Shown here: positions 9,155 through 18,093 of the stretch, piece after piece
Numbering within the stretch: the first letter of the stretch is position 1
How the letters are laid out: every line of letters starts with the position of its first letter
Origin: Clavibacter californiensis
Lineage (GTDB): Bacteria; Actinomycetota; Actinomycetes; Actinomycetales; Microbacteriaceae
DNA length: 64,000 bases
Assembly (NCBI RefSeq): GCF_021952865.1
Contig: NZ_CP040792.1
Coordinates: 1,984,001 to 2,048,000 of the forward strand
Direction: 5' to 3'
Position numbers and translations under genes: made by a program
The notes under the pieces: model-generated
Database searches by the model: none
The model's input: only the letters and a program-made list of their open reading frames with translations
What the model was told of the DNA's origin: nothing

Positions 9155-10609
9155 GTGAAGACCACGGTCGAAAAGCTGAGCCCCACGCGCGTCAAGCTCG
9201 CGATCTCTGCCACCCCCGAAGACCTCAAGCCGCACATCGACCACGCATACGGCCACATCGCCGAGCAGGTCGCCATCCCCGGCTTCCGCAAGGGCAAGGT
9301 GCCGCCGCCCATCATCGACCAGCGCGTCGGCCGCGAGGCCGTGCTGGAGCACGCCGTCAACGACGGCATGGACGGCTTCTACCAGGCCGCCGTCAAGGAG
9401 ACGGACATCCGTCCCCTCGGCCGCCCCGAGGCCGACGTCAAGGAGTGGCCCGGCAAGGACCTCACCGGCGATCTGCTCCTCGAGATCGAGGTCGACGTCC
9501 GCCCCGAGTTCGACCTGCCCGCGTACGAGGGCCTCGAGCTCACCGTGGACTCCGTCGAGGTCACCGACGACGAGGTCGCGACCGAGCTCGACAGCCTGCG
9601 CAGCCGCTTCGGCACGCTGATCACGGTGGACCGCCCCGCGAAGACGGGCGACTTCGTCCAGATCGACCTCACCGCCACCATCGCCGGCAACGCCGTCGAC
9701 ACCGCGAGCGGCATCTCCTACGAGCTCGGCTCGGGCGACCTCATCGACGGCATCGACGAGGCCCTCGAGTCCCTCACCGCCGGCGAGAGCACCACGTTCG
9801 AGTCGAAGCTGCTCGGCGGCGACAACGAGGGCGAGACGGCCGAGATCGCCGTCACGGTCCAGTCCGTCAAGGAGCGCGAGCTGCCCGAAGCCGACGACGA
9901 CTTCGCGCAGATCGCCAGCGAGTTCGACACCATCGACGAGCTGCGCGCGGACCTCAAGGTCCAGGTCGGCAAGTCCAAGGTCTTCGGCCAGGTCACCCAG
10001 GCCCGCGACCAGATCGTCGACAAGCTCCTCGAGGGTGTCGAGATCCCCGTCCCCGAGAGGCTCGTCGAGGACGAGGTCCAGCGCCACCTCGAGAACGAGA
10101 ACCGCCTCGAGGACGACGTGCACCGCGCCGAGGTCAAGGAGTCCAGCGAGAAGGCGTTCCGCCAGCAGCTGCTCCTCGACGTCATCGCGGAGAAGGAGGA
10201 GCTGAAGGTCAGCCAGGACGAGCTGACCCAGTACCTCATCCAGGGCGCGCAGCAGTACAACATGGAGCCGAACGAGTTCGTCCAGGTGCTGCAGCAGAAC
10301 AACCAGATCCCCGCCATGGTCGGCGAGGTCGCGCGCAACAAGGCCCTCGCGGTCGTGCTCGACAAGGCGAAGGTCGTGGACGCCGACGGCAAGGTCGTCG
10401 ACGTGACCGAGTTCACGAAGCCCGTCGTGCGCGACGCCGACGCCGCGACCGAGGAGCCCGCGGCGGACGCGGACGCCGAGGCCGTCACCGCCGACGCCCC
10501 CGTGGAGGAGGCCGCAGAGGCCGCCGCCGAGGAGGCCCCGGCCGAGAAGCCGAAGAAGAAGGCGCCCGCGAAGAAGAAGGCCGCCGAGAAGGCCGCCGAC
10601 TCCGAGTAG
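9155..10609 (+). CDS. tig: trigger factor, ribosome-associated chaperone and prolyl isomerase
   Basis: A 484-residue trigger factor that binds the ribosomal exit tunnel and shields nascent chains. The N-terminal ribosome-binding domain contains the GFRKGKVP loop at about residues 45-52. A central FKBP-type prolyl isomerase domain (about 160-245) and a C-terminal helical domain follow. The last 60 or so residues are an Ala/Glu tract ending in a Lys-rich tail, a common actinobacterial extension not seen in E. coli. The start is GTG with AGGAGA about 9 nt upstream. It lies just before the clpP pair, the conserved actinobacterial tig-clpP arrangement, linking nascent-chain folding with proteolysis. 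A strong hairpin follows it. Confidence 0.95.
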   Translation: MKTTVEKLSPTRVKLAISATPEDLKPHIDHAYGHIAEQVAIPGFRKGKVPPPIIDQRVGREAVLEHAVNDGMDGFYQAAVKETDIRPLGRPEADVKEWPGKDLTGDLLLEIEVDVRPEFDLPAYEGLELTVDSVEVTDDEVATELDSLRSRFGTLITVDRPAKTGDFVQIDLTATIAGNAVDTASGISYELGSGDLIDGIDEALESLTAGESTTFESKLLGGDNEGETAEIAVTVQSVKERELPEADDDFAQIASEFDTIDELRADLKVQVGKSKVFGQVTQARDQIVDKLLEGVEIPVPERLVEDEVQRHLENENRLEDDVHRAEVKESSEKAFRQQLLLDVIAEKEELKVSQDELTQYLIQGAQQYNMEPNEFVQVLQQNNQIPAMVGEVARNKALAVVLDKAKVVDADGKVVDVTEFTKPVVRDADAATEEPAADADAEAVTADAPVEEAAEAAAEEAPAEKPKKKAPAKKKAAEKAADSE

Positions 10610-10639
10610 TCGTCACCGCTGCCCGTCGACGGGCAGCGA

Positions 10640-10679
10640 CACGAGGGCCCGGGGAGCTGAAGCTCCCCGGGCCCTCGTG
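10640..10679 (+). terminator. terminator after tig
   Basis: Inverted repeat with 18-bp arms beginning ACGAGGGCCCGGGGAGCT and a tiny loop, 30 nt after the tig stop. No T-run follows. It separates tig from the clpP operon. Confidence 0.8.
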
Positions 10680-10694
10680 CGTCCGGCGGCGGCG

Positions 10695-10779
10695 CTCTCC
10701 GACCGCGGCGGCCGTGCCTCTCCGACCGCGGCGGCCGTGCCTCTCCGCCCGCGGCGGCCGTGCCTCTCCGCCCGCGGCG
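10695..10779. repeat. 23-bp tandem repeat, about 3.7 copies
   Basis: Near-identical units of CTCTCCGACCGCGGCGGCC plus GTGC, varying only at one A/C position, repeat head to tail between the tig terminator and the clpP1 promoter region. No reading frame here looks genuine. Copy number may vary between strains. Confidence 0.85.
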
Positions 10780-10809
10780 AACACGGGCGTAGGGGCGAAC
10801 CCCCTCCGA

Positions 10810-10815
10810 TAGATT
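10810..10815 (+). promoter_or_regulatory. putative -10 box for the clpP1-clpP2 operon
   Basis: TAGATT lies 37 nt before the clpP1 start, leaving a short leader with a Shine-Dalgarno site. No ClgR-type operator could be assigned with confidence in the repeat-rich sequence upstream. Confidence 0.4.
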
Positions 10816-10852
10816 CATGACTCGAAGCGACGAATGAATGGGAGCTCGAACA

Positions 10853-11440
10853 ATGGCCGAACCGACACTGGTACCCGGTGTTTTTGACCGACTGCTGAAG
10901 GACCGCATCATCTGGCTCGGATCCGAGGTCCGCGACGACAACGCGAACGAGATCTGCGCGAAGATCCTGCTGCTGGCGGCGGAGGATTCCGAGAAGGACA
11001 TCTTCCTGTACATCAACTCGCCCGGCGGTTCCATCACCGCGGGAATGGCCATCTACGACACCATGCAGTTCGTCCCCAACGACATCGTCACCGTCGGGAT
11101 CGGCATGGCCGCCTCCATGGGCCAGCTGCTCCTCACGAGCGGCACCAAGGGCAAGCGCTACATCACACCGAACGCACGCGTGCTGCTGCACCAGCCCCAC
11201 GGCGGCTTCGGCGGCACGTCGAGCGACATCCAGACGCAGGCCCAGCTCATCCTCTCGATGAAGCAGCGCCTCGCCGAGATCACCGCGGGCCAGACCGGCA
11301 AGACGGCCGAGCAGATCAACGAGGACGGCGACCGCGACCGCTGGTTCACCGCCCAGGAGGCCCTCGAGTACGGCTTCGTCGACCACATCCGCGAGTCGGC
11401 GACCGACGTCGTCGGCGGCGGCGGCACCGAGACCTCCTAG
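10853..11440 (+). CDS. clpP1: ATP-dependent Clp protease proteolytic subunit 1
   Basis: A 195-residue ClpP serine protease subunit. The catalytic triad is Ser88 (in GMAASMG), His113 (in LLHQP) and Asp162 (in DRDRW), with the same spacings as E. coli ClpP (25 and 49 residues). Actinobacterial ClpP1 and ClpP2 assemble as a mixed double-ring tetradecamer capped by ClpX or ClpC. I chose the ATG at 10853 rather than the one 15 nt upstream, because GGGAG at 10840-10844 is well placed for the former. The second clpP follows after 36 nt. The C-terminal GGGGTETS tail is short and flexible. Confidence 0.94.
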   Translation: MAEPTLVPGVFDRLLKDRIIWLGSEVRDDNANEICAKILLLAAEDSEKDIFLYINSPGGSITAGMAIYDTMQFVPNDIVTVGIGMAASMGQLLLTSGTKGKRYITPNARVLLHQPHGGFGGTSSDIQTQAQLILSMKQRLAEITAGQTGKTAEQINEDGDRDRWFTAQEALEYGFVDHIRESATDVVGGGGTETS

Positions 11441-11476
11441 AGCCCGCGACATTCGAGACAGGTAAGAGAAGAGAAC

Positions 11477-12157
11477 ATGGAACTCCCCACCTTCGGCGGC
11501 GCCCGCGGCGCCGGCTCCACCGCCACGAGCCCGTCGTCGCGGTACATCCTCCCCAGCTTCGAGGAGCGAACGGCCTACGGCTACAAGCGCCAGGACCCGT
11601 ACGCCAAGCTCTTCGAGGACCGCATCATCTTCCTCGGCGTGCAGGTCGACGACGCGTCGGCCGACGACGTCATGGCCCAGCTGCTCGTGCTCGAGTCGAT
11701 GGATCCCGACCGCGACATCGTGATGTACATCAACTCGCCCGGCGGCTCCTTCACGGCCATGACGGCGATCTACGACACCATGCAGTACGTCTCGCCGCAG
11801 ATCCAGACGGTCTGCCTCGGTCAGGCGGCCTCCGCCGCGGCCGTGCTGCTCGCCGGCGGCGCGCCCGGGAAGCGGCTCGCGCTCCCCAATGCCCGCGTGC
11901 TCATCCACCAGCCCGCCACGGGCGAGTCGAGCGGCGGCCAGGCGTCCGACATCGAGATCCAGGCGGCGGAGATCATGCGCATGCGCTCCTGGCTCGAGGA
12001 CACGCTCGCGAAGCACACCAACCGCGACCGCGACCAGATCAACCGCGACATCGAGCGCGACAAGATCCTCGGCGCCGACGAGGCGCTGGAGTACGGCCTC
12101 ATCGACCAGGTGCTCACCTCGCGCAAGAACCTGACGGCGGCGATCCCCGCCCGCTAG
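11477..12157 (+). CDS. clpP2: ATP-dependent Clp protease proteolytic subunit 2
   Basis: A 226-residue ClpP paralogue, the partner ring of ClpP1. Ser119 (in GQAASAAA), His144 (in LIHQP) and Asp195 (in ERDKIL) form the triad. The N terminus is about 25 residues longer than ClpP1 and Gly/Ser/Thr-rich, which is probably a cleaved propeptide or flexible tail. It is 36 nt downstream of clpP1 and presumably translated from the same mRNA; the Shine-Dalgarno site (AGAGAAGAG) is only moderate. A hairpin after the gene serves both it and the convergent monooxygenase gene. Confidence 0.94.
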   Translation: MELPTFGGARGAGSTATSPSSRYILPSFEERTAYGYKRQDPYAKLFEDRIIFLGVQVDDASADDVMAQLLVLESMDPDRDIVMYINSPGGSFTAMTAIYDTMQYVSPQIQTVCLGQAASAAAVLLAGGAPGKRLALPNARVLIHQPATGESSGGQASDIEIQAAEIMRMRSWLEDTLAKHTNRDRDQINRDIERDKILGADEALEYGLIDQVLTSRKNLTAAIPAR

Positions 12158-12169
12158 GCCCGCACATCG

Positions 12170-12207
12170 GAGGAGGGGCGGTCGGCATCAGCCGACTGCC
12201 CCTCCTC
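12170..12207. terminator. bidirectional hairpin terminator (clpP2 / monooxygenase)
   Basis: 17-bp arms GAGGAGGGGCGGTCGGC and complement with one G-T pair and loop ATCA, placed between the convergent clpP2 and sfnG-like genes. Confidence 0.8.
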
Positions 12208-12221
12208 TCATGCCACGTGCG

Positions 12222-13364
12222 TCAGGTCGCGGGCTCCGCGATCTCGCCCCGCTCGATCGCCTCCCGCTCGAGCTCCCGGACGATCGGCAGCACCTGCGTG
12301 CCGAACTGCTCGATGTCCTCGAGGTAGTGCAGGAATCCGAGGAGCAGGAGGTCGACCCCGCGCTTGCGGTACTCGACCATGCGGCGCGCGACCTGCTCCG
12401 GCGTGCCGATGAGGCCGGTGCGGAAGCCGTCGTTGTACTGCACGAGGTCGCGGAACGTCGAGTCGGACCACATGCCCTTGCCGTCGCCGGTCGACGCCCC
12501 CGCCTGCTTGACGGCCTGGCGGAAGCCCTCGACGGCGTCGGGGTTCGCCTTGGCGATGATCTCCTCGAGGACGTCCTGCGCCTCCTGCTCGGTGTCGCGC
12601 GCGATGACGAAGCCGTTGAGCCCGAACCTGACCCGCTCGCTGCGGCCGGCGGCGCGGGCCGATGCGAGCACGTCGGCGCGCTGCTCCTCGAAGCCCGCGA
12701 AGTCCTTGCCGTTGGAGAAGTACCAGTCGGTCACGCGACCGCCCATCTCGCGTGCGTCCGTGCTGTTGCCGCCCATGAAGATCTCCGGGTGCGCGCGCCC
12801 GGGCACGTCGACGGGCGGCGGCTTGAGCGTGAAGTCGTGGATCCGGTAGAAGTCGCCCAGGTGCGTGAACTCCTTCTCCGTCCAGAGGCCGCGGAGGACG
12901 CGGATGAACTCCTCGGTGCGGCGGTAGCGCTCCCCGTGCTCGAGCCAGGGCTCGCCGAAGCCGACGAACTCGTCCTTCAGCCATCCGGAGACGACGTTGA
13001 CGGCCGCGCGGCCGTGGGACATGTGGTCGGCCGTGATGATCCACTTGGCCAGCACGCCCGGGTGCCAGAGGCCCGGGTGCACGGCCGCGATGACCTTGAG
13101 CCGCTCGGTCGCGAGCAGGAGGCCGAGCGAGAACGAGGTCGACTCGTGCTGCTTGTCGGCGCCGTAGGACGCGGTGTACCGCACCTGGCTCAGGGCGTAG
13201 TCGAATCCGTTGCGCTCGGCGAGCTGCGCGACGCGGACGTTGAAGTCGAAGTCGAAGTGGGTGCGCTGCTCGATGTCGCTCGTCACGAGGCCGCCCGAGA
13301 CGTTCGGGACCCAGTAGGCGAAGGACAGCGCGTCGGGGGACGCAGGAGGGGTGTCGTCTGTCAT
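12222..13364 (-). CDS. LLM-class flavin monooxygenase, dimethylsulfone monooxygenase SfnG-like
   Basis: A 380-residue TIM-barrel FMNH2-dependent monooxygenase of the luciferase-like/SsuD superfamily. The stretches FAYWVPNVSGGLV near the N terminus, QHESTSFSLGLL, AVNVVSGW and GEPWLEHGERYRR closely match what I recall of Pseudomonas SfnG, which oxidises dimethylsulfone to methanesulfinate for sulfur supply. It needs reduced FMN from a separate reductase, and none is adjacent. No other sulfur-assimilation genes are nearby, so the true substrate (dimethylsulfone, alkanesulfonate or another) is open. Start at 13364; CACCAT lies 6 nt upstream on the minus strand, which could be a weak leaderless-type -10. 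It sits between clpP2 and clpX without sharing their strand. Confidence 0.82.
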   Translation of the reverse strand: MTDDTPPASPDALSFAYWVPNVSGGLVTSDIEQRTHFDFDFNVRVAQLAERNGFDYALSQVRYTASYGADKQHESTSFSLGLLLATERLKVIAAVHPGLWHPGVLAKWIITADHMSHGRAAVNVVSGWLKDEFVGFGEPWLEHGERYRRTEEFIRVLRGLWTEKEFTHLGDFYRIHDFTLKPPPVDVPGRAHPEIFMGGNSTDAREMGGRVTDWYFSNGKDFAGFEEQRADVLASARAAGRSERVRFGLNGFVIARDTEQEAQDVLEEIIAKANPDAVEGFRQAVKQAGASTGDGKGMWSDSTFRDLVQYNDGFRTGLIGTPEQVARRMVEYRKRGVDLLLLGFLHYLEDIEQFGTQVLPIVRELEREAIERGEIAEPAT

Positions 13365-13492
13365 GCGGACATGGTGGGTGACGCAGCCGGGAGCATCCCG
13401 TCGTGTTGCGCAGTGTGACGGCGGAGTGCCGCACATCGGGTCCTCCGACGGGCCGCGCCCCCAGGGGTCCGGAAGATGTCGGGCGCTCGGGT

Positions 13493-13498
13493 TAGGCT
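13493..13498 (+). promoter_or_regulatory. putative -10 box for clpX
   Basis: TAGGCT 34 nt before the clpX ATG. The implied leader is about 28 nt and contains the GGGGAGGA ribosome-binding site at 13521-13528, so clpX would be a leadered transcript, in contrast to several neighbours using the same hexamer. Confidence 0.45.
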
Positions 13499-13532
13499 CG
13501 TTCCACATCGCACGGTTTCCGGGGAGGAATTC

Positions 13533-14813
13533 ATGGCACGCATCGGCGAGAGCGCGGATCTGCTCAAGTGCTCCTTCTGCGGGAAGAGCCAGAAGCAGGT
13601 CCAGCAGCTGATCGCGGGACCGGGCGTCTACATCTGCGACGAGTGCGTGGAGCTCTGCAACGAGATCATCGAGGAGCGCCTGGCCGAGGCCAGCGAGGAG
13701 ACGACGGGCGAGTTCGAGCTGCCCAAGCCGAAGGAGATCTTCGGCTTCCTCGACGAGTACGTCATCGGGCAGGAGGCCGCCAAGCGCGCGTTGTCCGTGG
13801 CGGTCTACAACCACTACAAGCGCGTGCGGGCCGTCAGCACCATCGGGCCGGCCGAGACCGTGGGCGACGAGATCGAGATCGCCAAGAGCAACATCCTCCT
13901 CATCGGGCCCACCGGCTGCGGCAAGACCTACCTCGCGCAGACGCTGGCGAAGCGCCTGAACGTGCCATTCGCCGTCGCCGACGCCACCGCCCTCACCGAG
14001 GCGGGCTACGTCGGCGAGGACGTCGAGAACATCCTCCTGAAGCTCATCCAGGCCGCCGACTACGACGTGAAACGGGCCGAGACGGGCATCATCTACATCG
14101 ACGAGGTCGACAAGATCGCGCGCAAGGCCGAGAACCCGAGCATCACGCGCGACGTGTCGGGTGAGGGCGTGCAGCAGGCGCTGCTGAAGATCCTCGAGGG
14201 CACGGTCGCCTCGGTGCCGCCGCAGGGCGGCCGCAAGCACCCGCACCAGGAGTTCATCCAGGTCGACACGACCAACGTGCTCTTCATCGTCGCCGGCGCG
14301 TTCGCCGGGCTCGAGGACATCATCAGCCAGCGCGCGGGCAAGAAGGGCATCGGCTTCGGCGCCCCGCTGCACCGCAAGGACGTGAACGCCGACGTGTTCG
14401 GCGAGGTGCTGCCCGAGGACCTGCACAAGTTCGGCCTCATCCCGGAGTTCATCGGGCGCCTCCCGGTCGTCACGACGGTCACGCAGCTCGACCAGCGCGC
14501 GCTCATGGAGATCCTCACCAAGCCGCGCAACGCGCTCGTGCGCCAGTACCAGCGCATGTTCGAGCTCGACGGCGTGGAGCTGGAGTTCGAGCAGGGCGCC
14601 CTGGAGTCCATCGCCGACCTCGCCGTCCTCCGCCAGACGGGCGCTCGCGGGTTGCGTGCCATCCTGGAGGAGGTGCTCGGGCCGATCATGTTCGACATCC
14701 CCTCGGACGAGGAGGTGGGCCGCGTGGTCATCACGCGCGAGTCGGTCGTGCAGAACGCCGCGCCCACCATCGTGCCGCGTGCCTCCATCTTGCGCGCGGA
14801 GAAGTCCGCCTGA
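13533..14813 (+). CDS. clpX: ClpX, AAA+ unfoldase subunit of ClpXP
   Basis: A 426-residue ClpX. The N-terminal zinc-binding domain uses Cys13, Cys16, Cys35 and Cys38. Walker A is GPTGCGKT at 125-132, Walker B is in IIYIDEVDK, the pore-2 RKH loop appears in GGRKHPHQ, and the IGF loop (GIGFGAP) that docks into ClpP pockets is intact. Length is normal. It recognises tagged substrates (for example ssrA-tagged) and feeds them to ClpP1P2, encoded 1.4 kb upstream but separated by the opposite-strand monooxygenase gene. The start at 13533 has GGGGAGGA 5 nt upstream. Confidence 0.97.
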   Translation: MARIGESADLLKCSFCGKSQKQVQQLIAGPGVYICDECVELCNEIIEERLAEASEETTGEFELPKPKEIFGFLDEYVIGQEAAKRALSVAVYNHYKRVRAVSTIGPAETVGDEIEIAKSNILLIGPTGCGKTYLAQTLAKRLNVPFAVADATALTEAGYVGEDVENILLKLIQAADYDVKRAETGIIYIDEVDKIARKAENPSITRDVSGEGVQQALLKILEGTVASVPPQGGRKHPHQEFIQVDTTNVLFIVAGAFAGLEDIISQRAGKKGIGFGAPLHRKDVNADVFGEVLPEDLHKFGLIPEFIGRLPVVTTVTQLDQRALMEILTKPRNALVRQYQRMFELDGVELEFEQGALESIADLAVLRQTGARGLRAILEEVLGPIMFDIPSDEEVGRVVITRESVVQNAAPTIVPRASILRAEKSA

Positions 14814-14833
14814 TCCGGCCGTCGCGCCGCTAT

Positions 14834-14879
14834 ACGACGAGAGCGCCGCACCCCGTGAGGGGCGCGGCGCTCTCGTCGT
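14834..14879. terminator. bidirectional hairpin terminator (clpX / M3 peptidase)
   Basis: 16-bp arms ACGACGAGAGCGCCGC and complement, loop of 14 nt with an inner CCCC/GGGG pairing. It lies between the convergent clpX and M3 peptidase genes. Confidence 0.8.
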
Positions 14880-14891
14880 CCGCGGTGTGGA

Positions 14892-16955
14892 TCAGTCGGC
14901 GAGGCCGCGACGCTCGAGCAGCGGCTCGATGACGGCGTCGCGCCCGCGGAAGTCGCGGTACGCCTCCAGCGGGTCCTTCGATCCGCCGACGCCGAGGAGG
15001 AGCGAGCGGAAGCGGTCGCCGTTCTCGCGCGTGAGTCCGCCGTTCTCGCGGAACCACTCGACGGTGTCGGCGTCCAGCACCTCGCTCCAGATGTAGGAGT
15101 AGTAGCCGGCGTCGTAGCCGCCCGCGAACGTGTGCTGGAAGTAGCTGGACGCATAGCGGGGGAGGACGGCGGGCACGTCGAGGCCGACCGCGGCGAGGGC
15201 GTCGGCCTGGAACGCGTCCACGTCCTCGACCCGGTCGCCGACTCCGATCCGGTGCCAGGCCTGGTCGAGGAGCGCGGCGCCCAGGTACTCGGAGGTGAGG
15301 AAGCCCTCGTTGAAGGCGCTCGACGCCTGCACGGCGGCGACGAGCTCGGCCGGCATCGGCTCGCCCGTCTCGTGGTGCACGGCGTAGGACGCGAGGATCT
15401 CGGGCCACAGCATCCACATCTCGTTGACCTGGCTGGGGAACTCGACGAAGTCGCGGAACACGTTCGTGCCGGCGAAGCGCGGGTAGGTCACGCGGGCGAA
15501 GAGCCCGTGCAGCGCGTGGCCGAACTCGTGGAACAGGGTGGTGGTCTCGTCGTAGCTGAGCAGGGTCGGCTGGCCGGCCGGCGGCTTCGGCACGTTGAGG
15601 TTGTTGAGCACGACCGTGGGCGTGTGGAGCAGTGCGCTCTGCGAGATGAGCGGGTTCATCCACGCCCCACCGCGCTTGGAGTCGCGCGTGTGGAGGTCGA
15701 GGACGTAGAGGCCGACGGGGGATCCGTCCTCGTCGCGCACCTCGAAGACGCGCGCGTCGGGGTGGTAGGCGACGATGTCGTCGCGCTCCGTGAAGGTGAC
15801 GCCGTACAGCGCGGTGGCCGCGCGGAACACGCCGTCGCGCAGCACGCGGTCGGCCTCGAGGTAGGGGCGCATCCGCTCGGTGTCGACGTCGTAGCGCTCG
15901 GTGCGCACCTTCTCGCTGTAGAAGGCCCAGTCCCAGGCGGCGAGCTCGAACGTCGGCTCGCCGAGCTCCTCCTGCGTCCGGTCGATCACGCGCTGCAGCT
16001 CGACGGCCTCGGCGCGGGCGTTCCGCGCCGCGGCCGGGGCGAGCCGCCCGAGCATGTCGGCGACGGCCTCCGGGGTGCGCGCGGTCTGGTCCGCGGTGAC
16101 TGCCGCCGCGTGGCTCGGGAAGCCGAGGAGGGCTGCTCGCTCGGCGCGGAGGCGTGTGATCTCGAGCACGAGCGGGCGATTGTCGTGGTCGTTCCCGCGG
16201 GCGCCGCGGGCGAGCGACGCCTCCATGATCCGCTGGCGCAGCCTCCGGTCCGTCAGCTGCGACAGGTACGGGTGGCCGGTGGGGAGGACGAGCGTGATGA
16301 GGTGCTTCCCCTCGAGCCCGCGGTCGACGGCGGCCTGCGCGGCAGCGGCGATGGCGCTCGCCCCGAGCCCGTCGAGCTGCGCCGGGTCGTCGACGACGAC
16401 GGCGAGGTCGTTGGTGTCCTCGAGCAGGTTCGACTCGAAGCGCGTCGTGAGCACGGACAGGCGGCGGTTCAGGTCGCGCAGGCGGTCCTTCGCGTCGTCG
16501 TCGAGGCCCGCGCCCGCGATCGTGAACTCGGCCAGGTAGCGCTCGACGAGGTAGACTGACTCGGCGTCGAGCCCGGACTCGTGGCGCGTGTCGTGGACGG
16601 AGCGGATCCGGGAGTAGAGCGCCGCGTCGAGGCGGATCGCGTCCTCGTGCGCTGCCAGCTCGGGCGCGATCTCGGCGTCGAGCTCGCGCGTGAAGGGGGA
16701 GCTGTCGGCGGAGGAGAGCGTGAAGAAGACGTGGCCGACGCGGTCGAGCGTGCGGCCCGCGCGCTCGAGGGCGACCAGGGTGTTCTCGAAGGTCGGCGGC
16801 TCGGGGGAGTCGGCGATGGCGCGGACCTCGGCCAGGTGCTCGGCGATCCCGGACTGGAACGCGGAACGGAAGTGCTCATCGCGGATGTCGGCGAAGGGGG
16901 GCATGCCGTAGGGGAGGGTGCTCGGTTCGAGGAAGGGATTCGAGGGCGTCGTCAT
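14892..16955 (-). CDS. M3-family metallopeptidase (peptidyl-dipeptidase Dcp / oligopeptidase A)
   Basis: A 687-residue zinc oligopeptidase of the thimet-oligopeptidase family. The HEXXH zinc site is His476-Glu477-Phe-Gly-His480, and the third ligand is probably Glu505 in FVEFPSQ. The whole protein keeps the long helical N-terminal half and the catalytic half of the family; there is no signal peptide, so it acts in the cytoplasm, cutting short peptides released by Clp and other proteases. It has no Shine-Dalgarno site; TAGGCT (minus strand, 16967-16962) ends 6 nt before the ATG, implying a leaderless mRNA. It is divergent from the methyltransferase gene, with only 39 bp between the two start codons. 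Confidence 0.92.
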   Translation of the reverse strand: MTTPSNPFLEPSTLPYGMPPFADIRDEHFRSAFQSGIAEHLAEVRAIADSPEPPTFENTLVALERAGRTLDRVGHVFFTLSSADSSPFTRELDAEIAPELAAHEDAIRLDAALYSRIRSVHDTRHESGLDAESVYLVERYLAEFTIAGAGLDDDAKDRLRDLNRRLSVLTTRFESNLLEDTNDLAVVVDDPAQLDGLGASAIAAAAQAAVDRGLEGKHLITLVLPTGHPYLSQLTDRRLRQRIMEASLARGARGNDHDNRPLVLEITRLRAERAALLGFPSHAAAVTADQTARTPEAVADMLGRLAPAAARNARAEAVELQRVIDRTQEELGEPTFELAAWDWAFYSEKVRTERYDVDTERMRPYLEADRVLRDGVFRAATALYGVTFTERDDIVAYHPDARVFEVRDEDGSPVGLYVLDLHTRDSKRGGAWMNPLISQSALLHTPTVVLNNLNVPKPPAGQPTLLSYDETTTLFHEFGHALHGLFARVTYPRFAGTNVFRDFVEFPSQVNEMWMLWPEILASYAVHHETGEPMPAELVAAVQASSAFNEGFLTSEYLGAALLDQAWHRIGVGDRVEDVDAFQADALAAVGLDVPAVLPRYASSYFQHTFAGGYDAGYYSYIWSEVLDADTVEWFRENGGLTRENGDRFRSLLLGVGGSKDPLEAYRDFRGRDAVIEPLLERRGLAD

Positions 16956-16961
16956 ACGGCG

Positions 16962-16988
16962 AGCCTAGGCCGGGCGCCGACCTAGGCT
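16962..16988. promoter_or_regulatory. divergent pair of leaderless -10 boxes
   Basis: TAGGCT on the minus strand (16967-16962) is 6 nt from the peptidase ATG, and TAGGCT on the plus strand (16983-16988) is 6 nt from the methyltransferase GTG. Any -35 contacts of one promoter would lie over the -10 of the other, so the two should compete for polymerase. Confidence 0.6.
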
Positions 16989-16994
16989 CGGAGG

Positions 16995-17798
16995 GTGAAG
17001 AGCGAGCGATACACCCACGGCCACCACGAGAGCGTCCTCCGCGTGCACAGCGCGCGGACCGTCCGGAACTCCGCCGCGTACCTGGAGCCGCACCTGCGGC
17101 CCGGGCTCGACGTCCTGGACGTCGGCAGCGGCCCGGGCACCATCACGGTGGAGCTCGCCGACCTCGTCGCGCCGGGCCGCGTGGTCGGCCTGGACATGTC
17201 GGAGGAGGTCGTGCGGCAGGCGTCGGAGCTGGCGGCGTCGAGGGGCACCGGGAACGTCGAGTTCGTCACCGGATCCGTCTACGAGCTGCCGTACCCCGAC
17301 GCGTCGTTCGACGTCGTCCACGCGCACCAGGTGCTGCAGCACGTGGGCGACCCCGTCCGCGCGCTGGCGGAGATGCGCCGCGTCACGCGCCCCGGCGGGC
17401 TCGTGGCGGCGCGCGACGTCATCTACTCGAAGGTCGCGCTGTTCCCCGAGTCGGACGGCCTGCGGCTCTGGGCCGACGTGTACCTGCCGGTGCACCACGC
17501 GAACGGCGGCGAGCCCGACGCGGGATCCCGCCTCAAGGCGTGGGCGCGCCAGGCGGGGTTCACGGAGATCGCCTCGAGCGCATCCGTGTGGTGCTTCTCC
17601 TCCGACGACGAGCGGGCCTGGTGGGGCGGCGCATGGGCCGACCGCGCGGTCGCCTCGTCGTTCGCGGGCCAGGCGCGGGAAGGCGGCTTCGCGACCGACG
17701 ACGACCTGCGGGCGATCCGCGCCGGCTGGCAGGAGTGGGCGGCGGACGACGACGGCTTCCTCGCGATGCCGCACGGCGAGATCCTCGCCCGGCGCTGA
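16995..17798 (+). CDS. class I SAM-dependent methyltransferase
   Basis: A 267-residue methyltransferase with a Rossmann-type SAM site: motif I VLDVGSGPGT at 40-49, an acidic residue in VVGLDMS, and a motif IV-like stretch SFDVVHAHQVLQH. The fold and HAHQVLQHVGDP resemble UbiE/COQ5-like and Methyltransf_11 proteins. The substrate cannot be told; the C-terminal third, rich in Trp, may form the substrate lid. It begins with GTG preceded by a -10 box at 6 nt, so probably leaderless; the GGAGG directly touching the GTG is too close to serve as a ribosome-binding site. It is convergent with the small gene that ends the valS chain. Confidence 0.82.
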   Translation: MKSERYTHGHHESVLRVHSARTVRNSAAYLEPHLRPGLDVLDVGSGPGTITVELADLVAPGRVVGLDMSEEVVRQASELAASRGTGNVEFVTGSVYELPYPDASFDVVHAHQVLQHVGDPVRALAEMRRVTRPGGLVAARDVIYSKVALFPESDGLRLWADVYLPVHHANGGEPDAGSRLKAWARQAGFTEIASSASVWCFSSDDERAWWGGAWADRAVASSFAGQAREGGFATDDDLRAIRAGWQEWAADDDGFLAMPHGEILARR

Positions 17799-17829
17799 CC
17801 CGCGCCGGGCGCTGACCCGCGGCGGGCGG

Positions 17830-18093
17830 TCAGTCGTCGAAGGGGTCGTCGGTGCTCTCGCCGGGGATCGTGATGGTCGCCGCGTCCTCGACCGGGTCGT
17901 AGCGGATCACGGTGCCGTCGTCGAGCTCCACGACGGGCTTCCGCTCGAGCCAGGTGAGCGTCCAGCGCCACTGGGACGTGTCCGCGTCGAGCGCGAGCAC
18001 GTCGGACTCGACGGTCTTCACGGCGAGGAGGACGACCTCGGGCAGCTCCGCCGGGGCGGTGCCGCCGACGGGCCAGCGGGTGCCGAGCTGCAT
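17830..18093 (-). CDS. hypothetical protein, 87 residues
   Basis: A small soluble acidic protein with no motif I recognise. It is predicted beta-rich (alternating hydrophobic stretches such as VVLLAVKTV, WRWTLTWLE, VVELDDGTVIRY) and ends in an acidic DDPFDD tail. Its ATG at 18093 overlaps the TGA of the upstream GNAT gene by one base (TGATG), which implies translational coupling and supports this start over a longer one. It is the third gene of the valS chain. No function can be assigned. Confidence 0.7.
   Translation of the reverse strand: MQLGTRWPVGGTAPAELPEVVLLAVKTVESDVLALDADTSQWRWTLTWLERKPVVELDDGTVIRYDPVEDAATITIPGESTDDPFDD

Noticed and set aside
10838-10852. ATG 15 nt upstream of the chosen clpP1 start
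   Set aside because: The GGGAG site falls after this ATG and fits only the start at 10853.
12164-12221. Attenuator or riboswitch after clpP2
   Set aside because: The structure is a simple symmetric hairpin between convergent genes, fully explained as a shared terminator.
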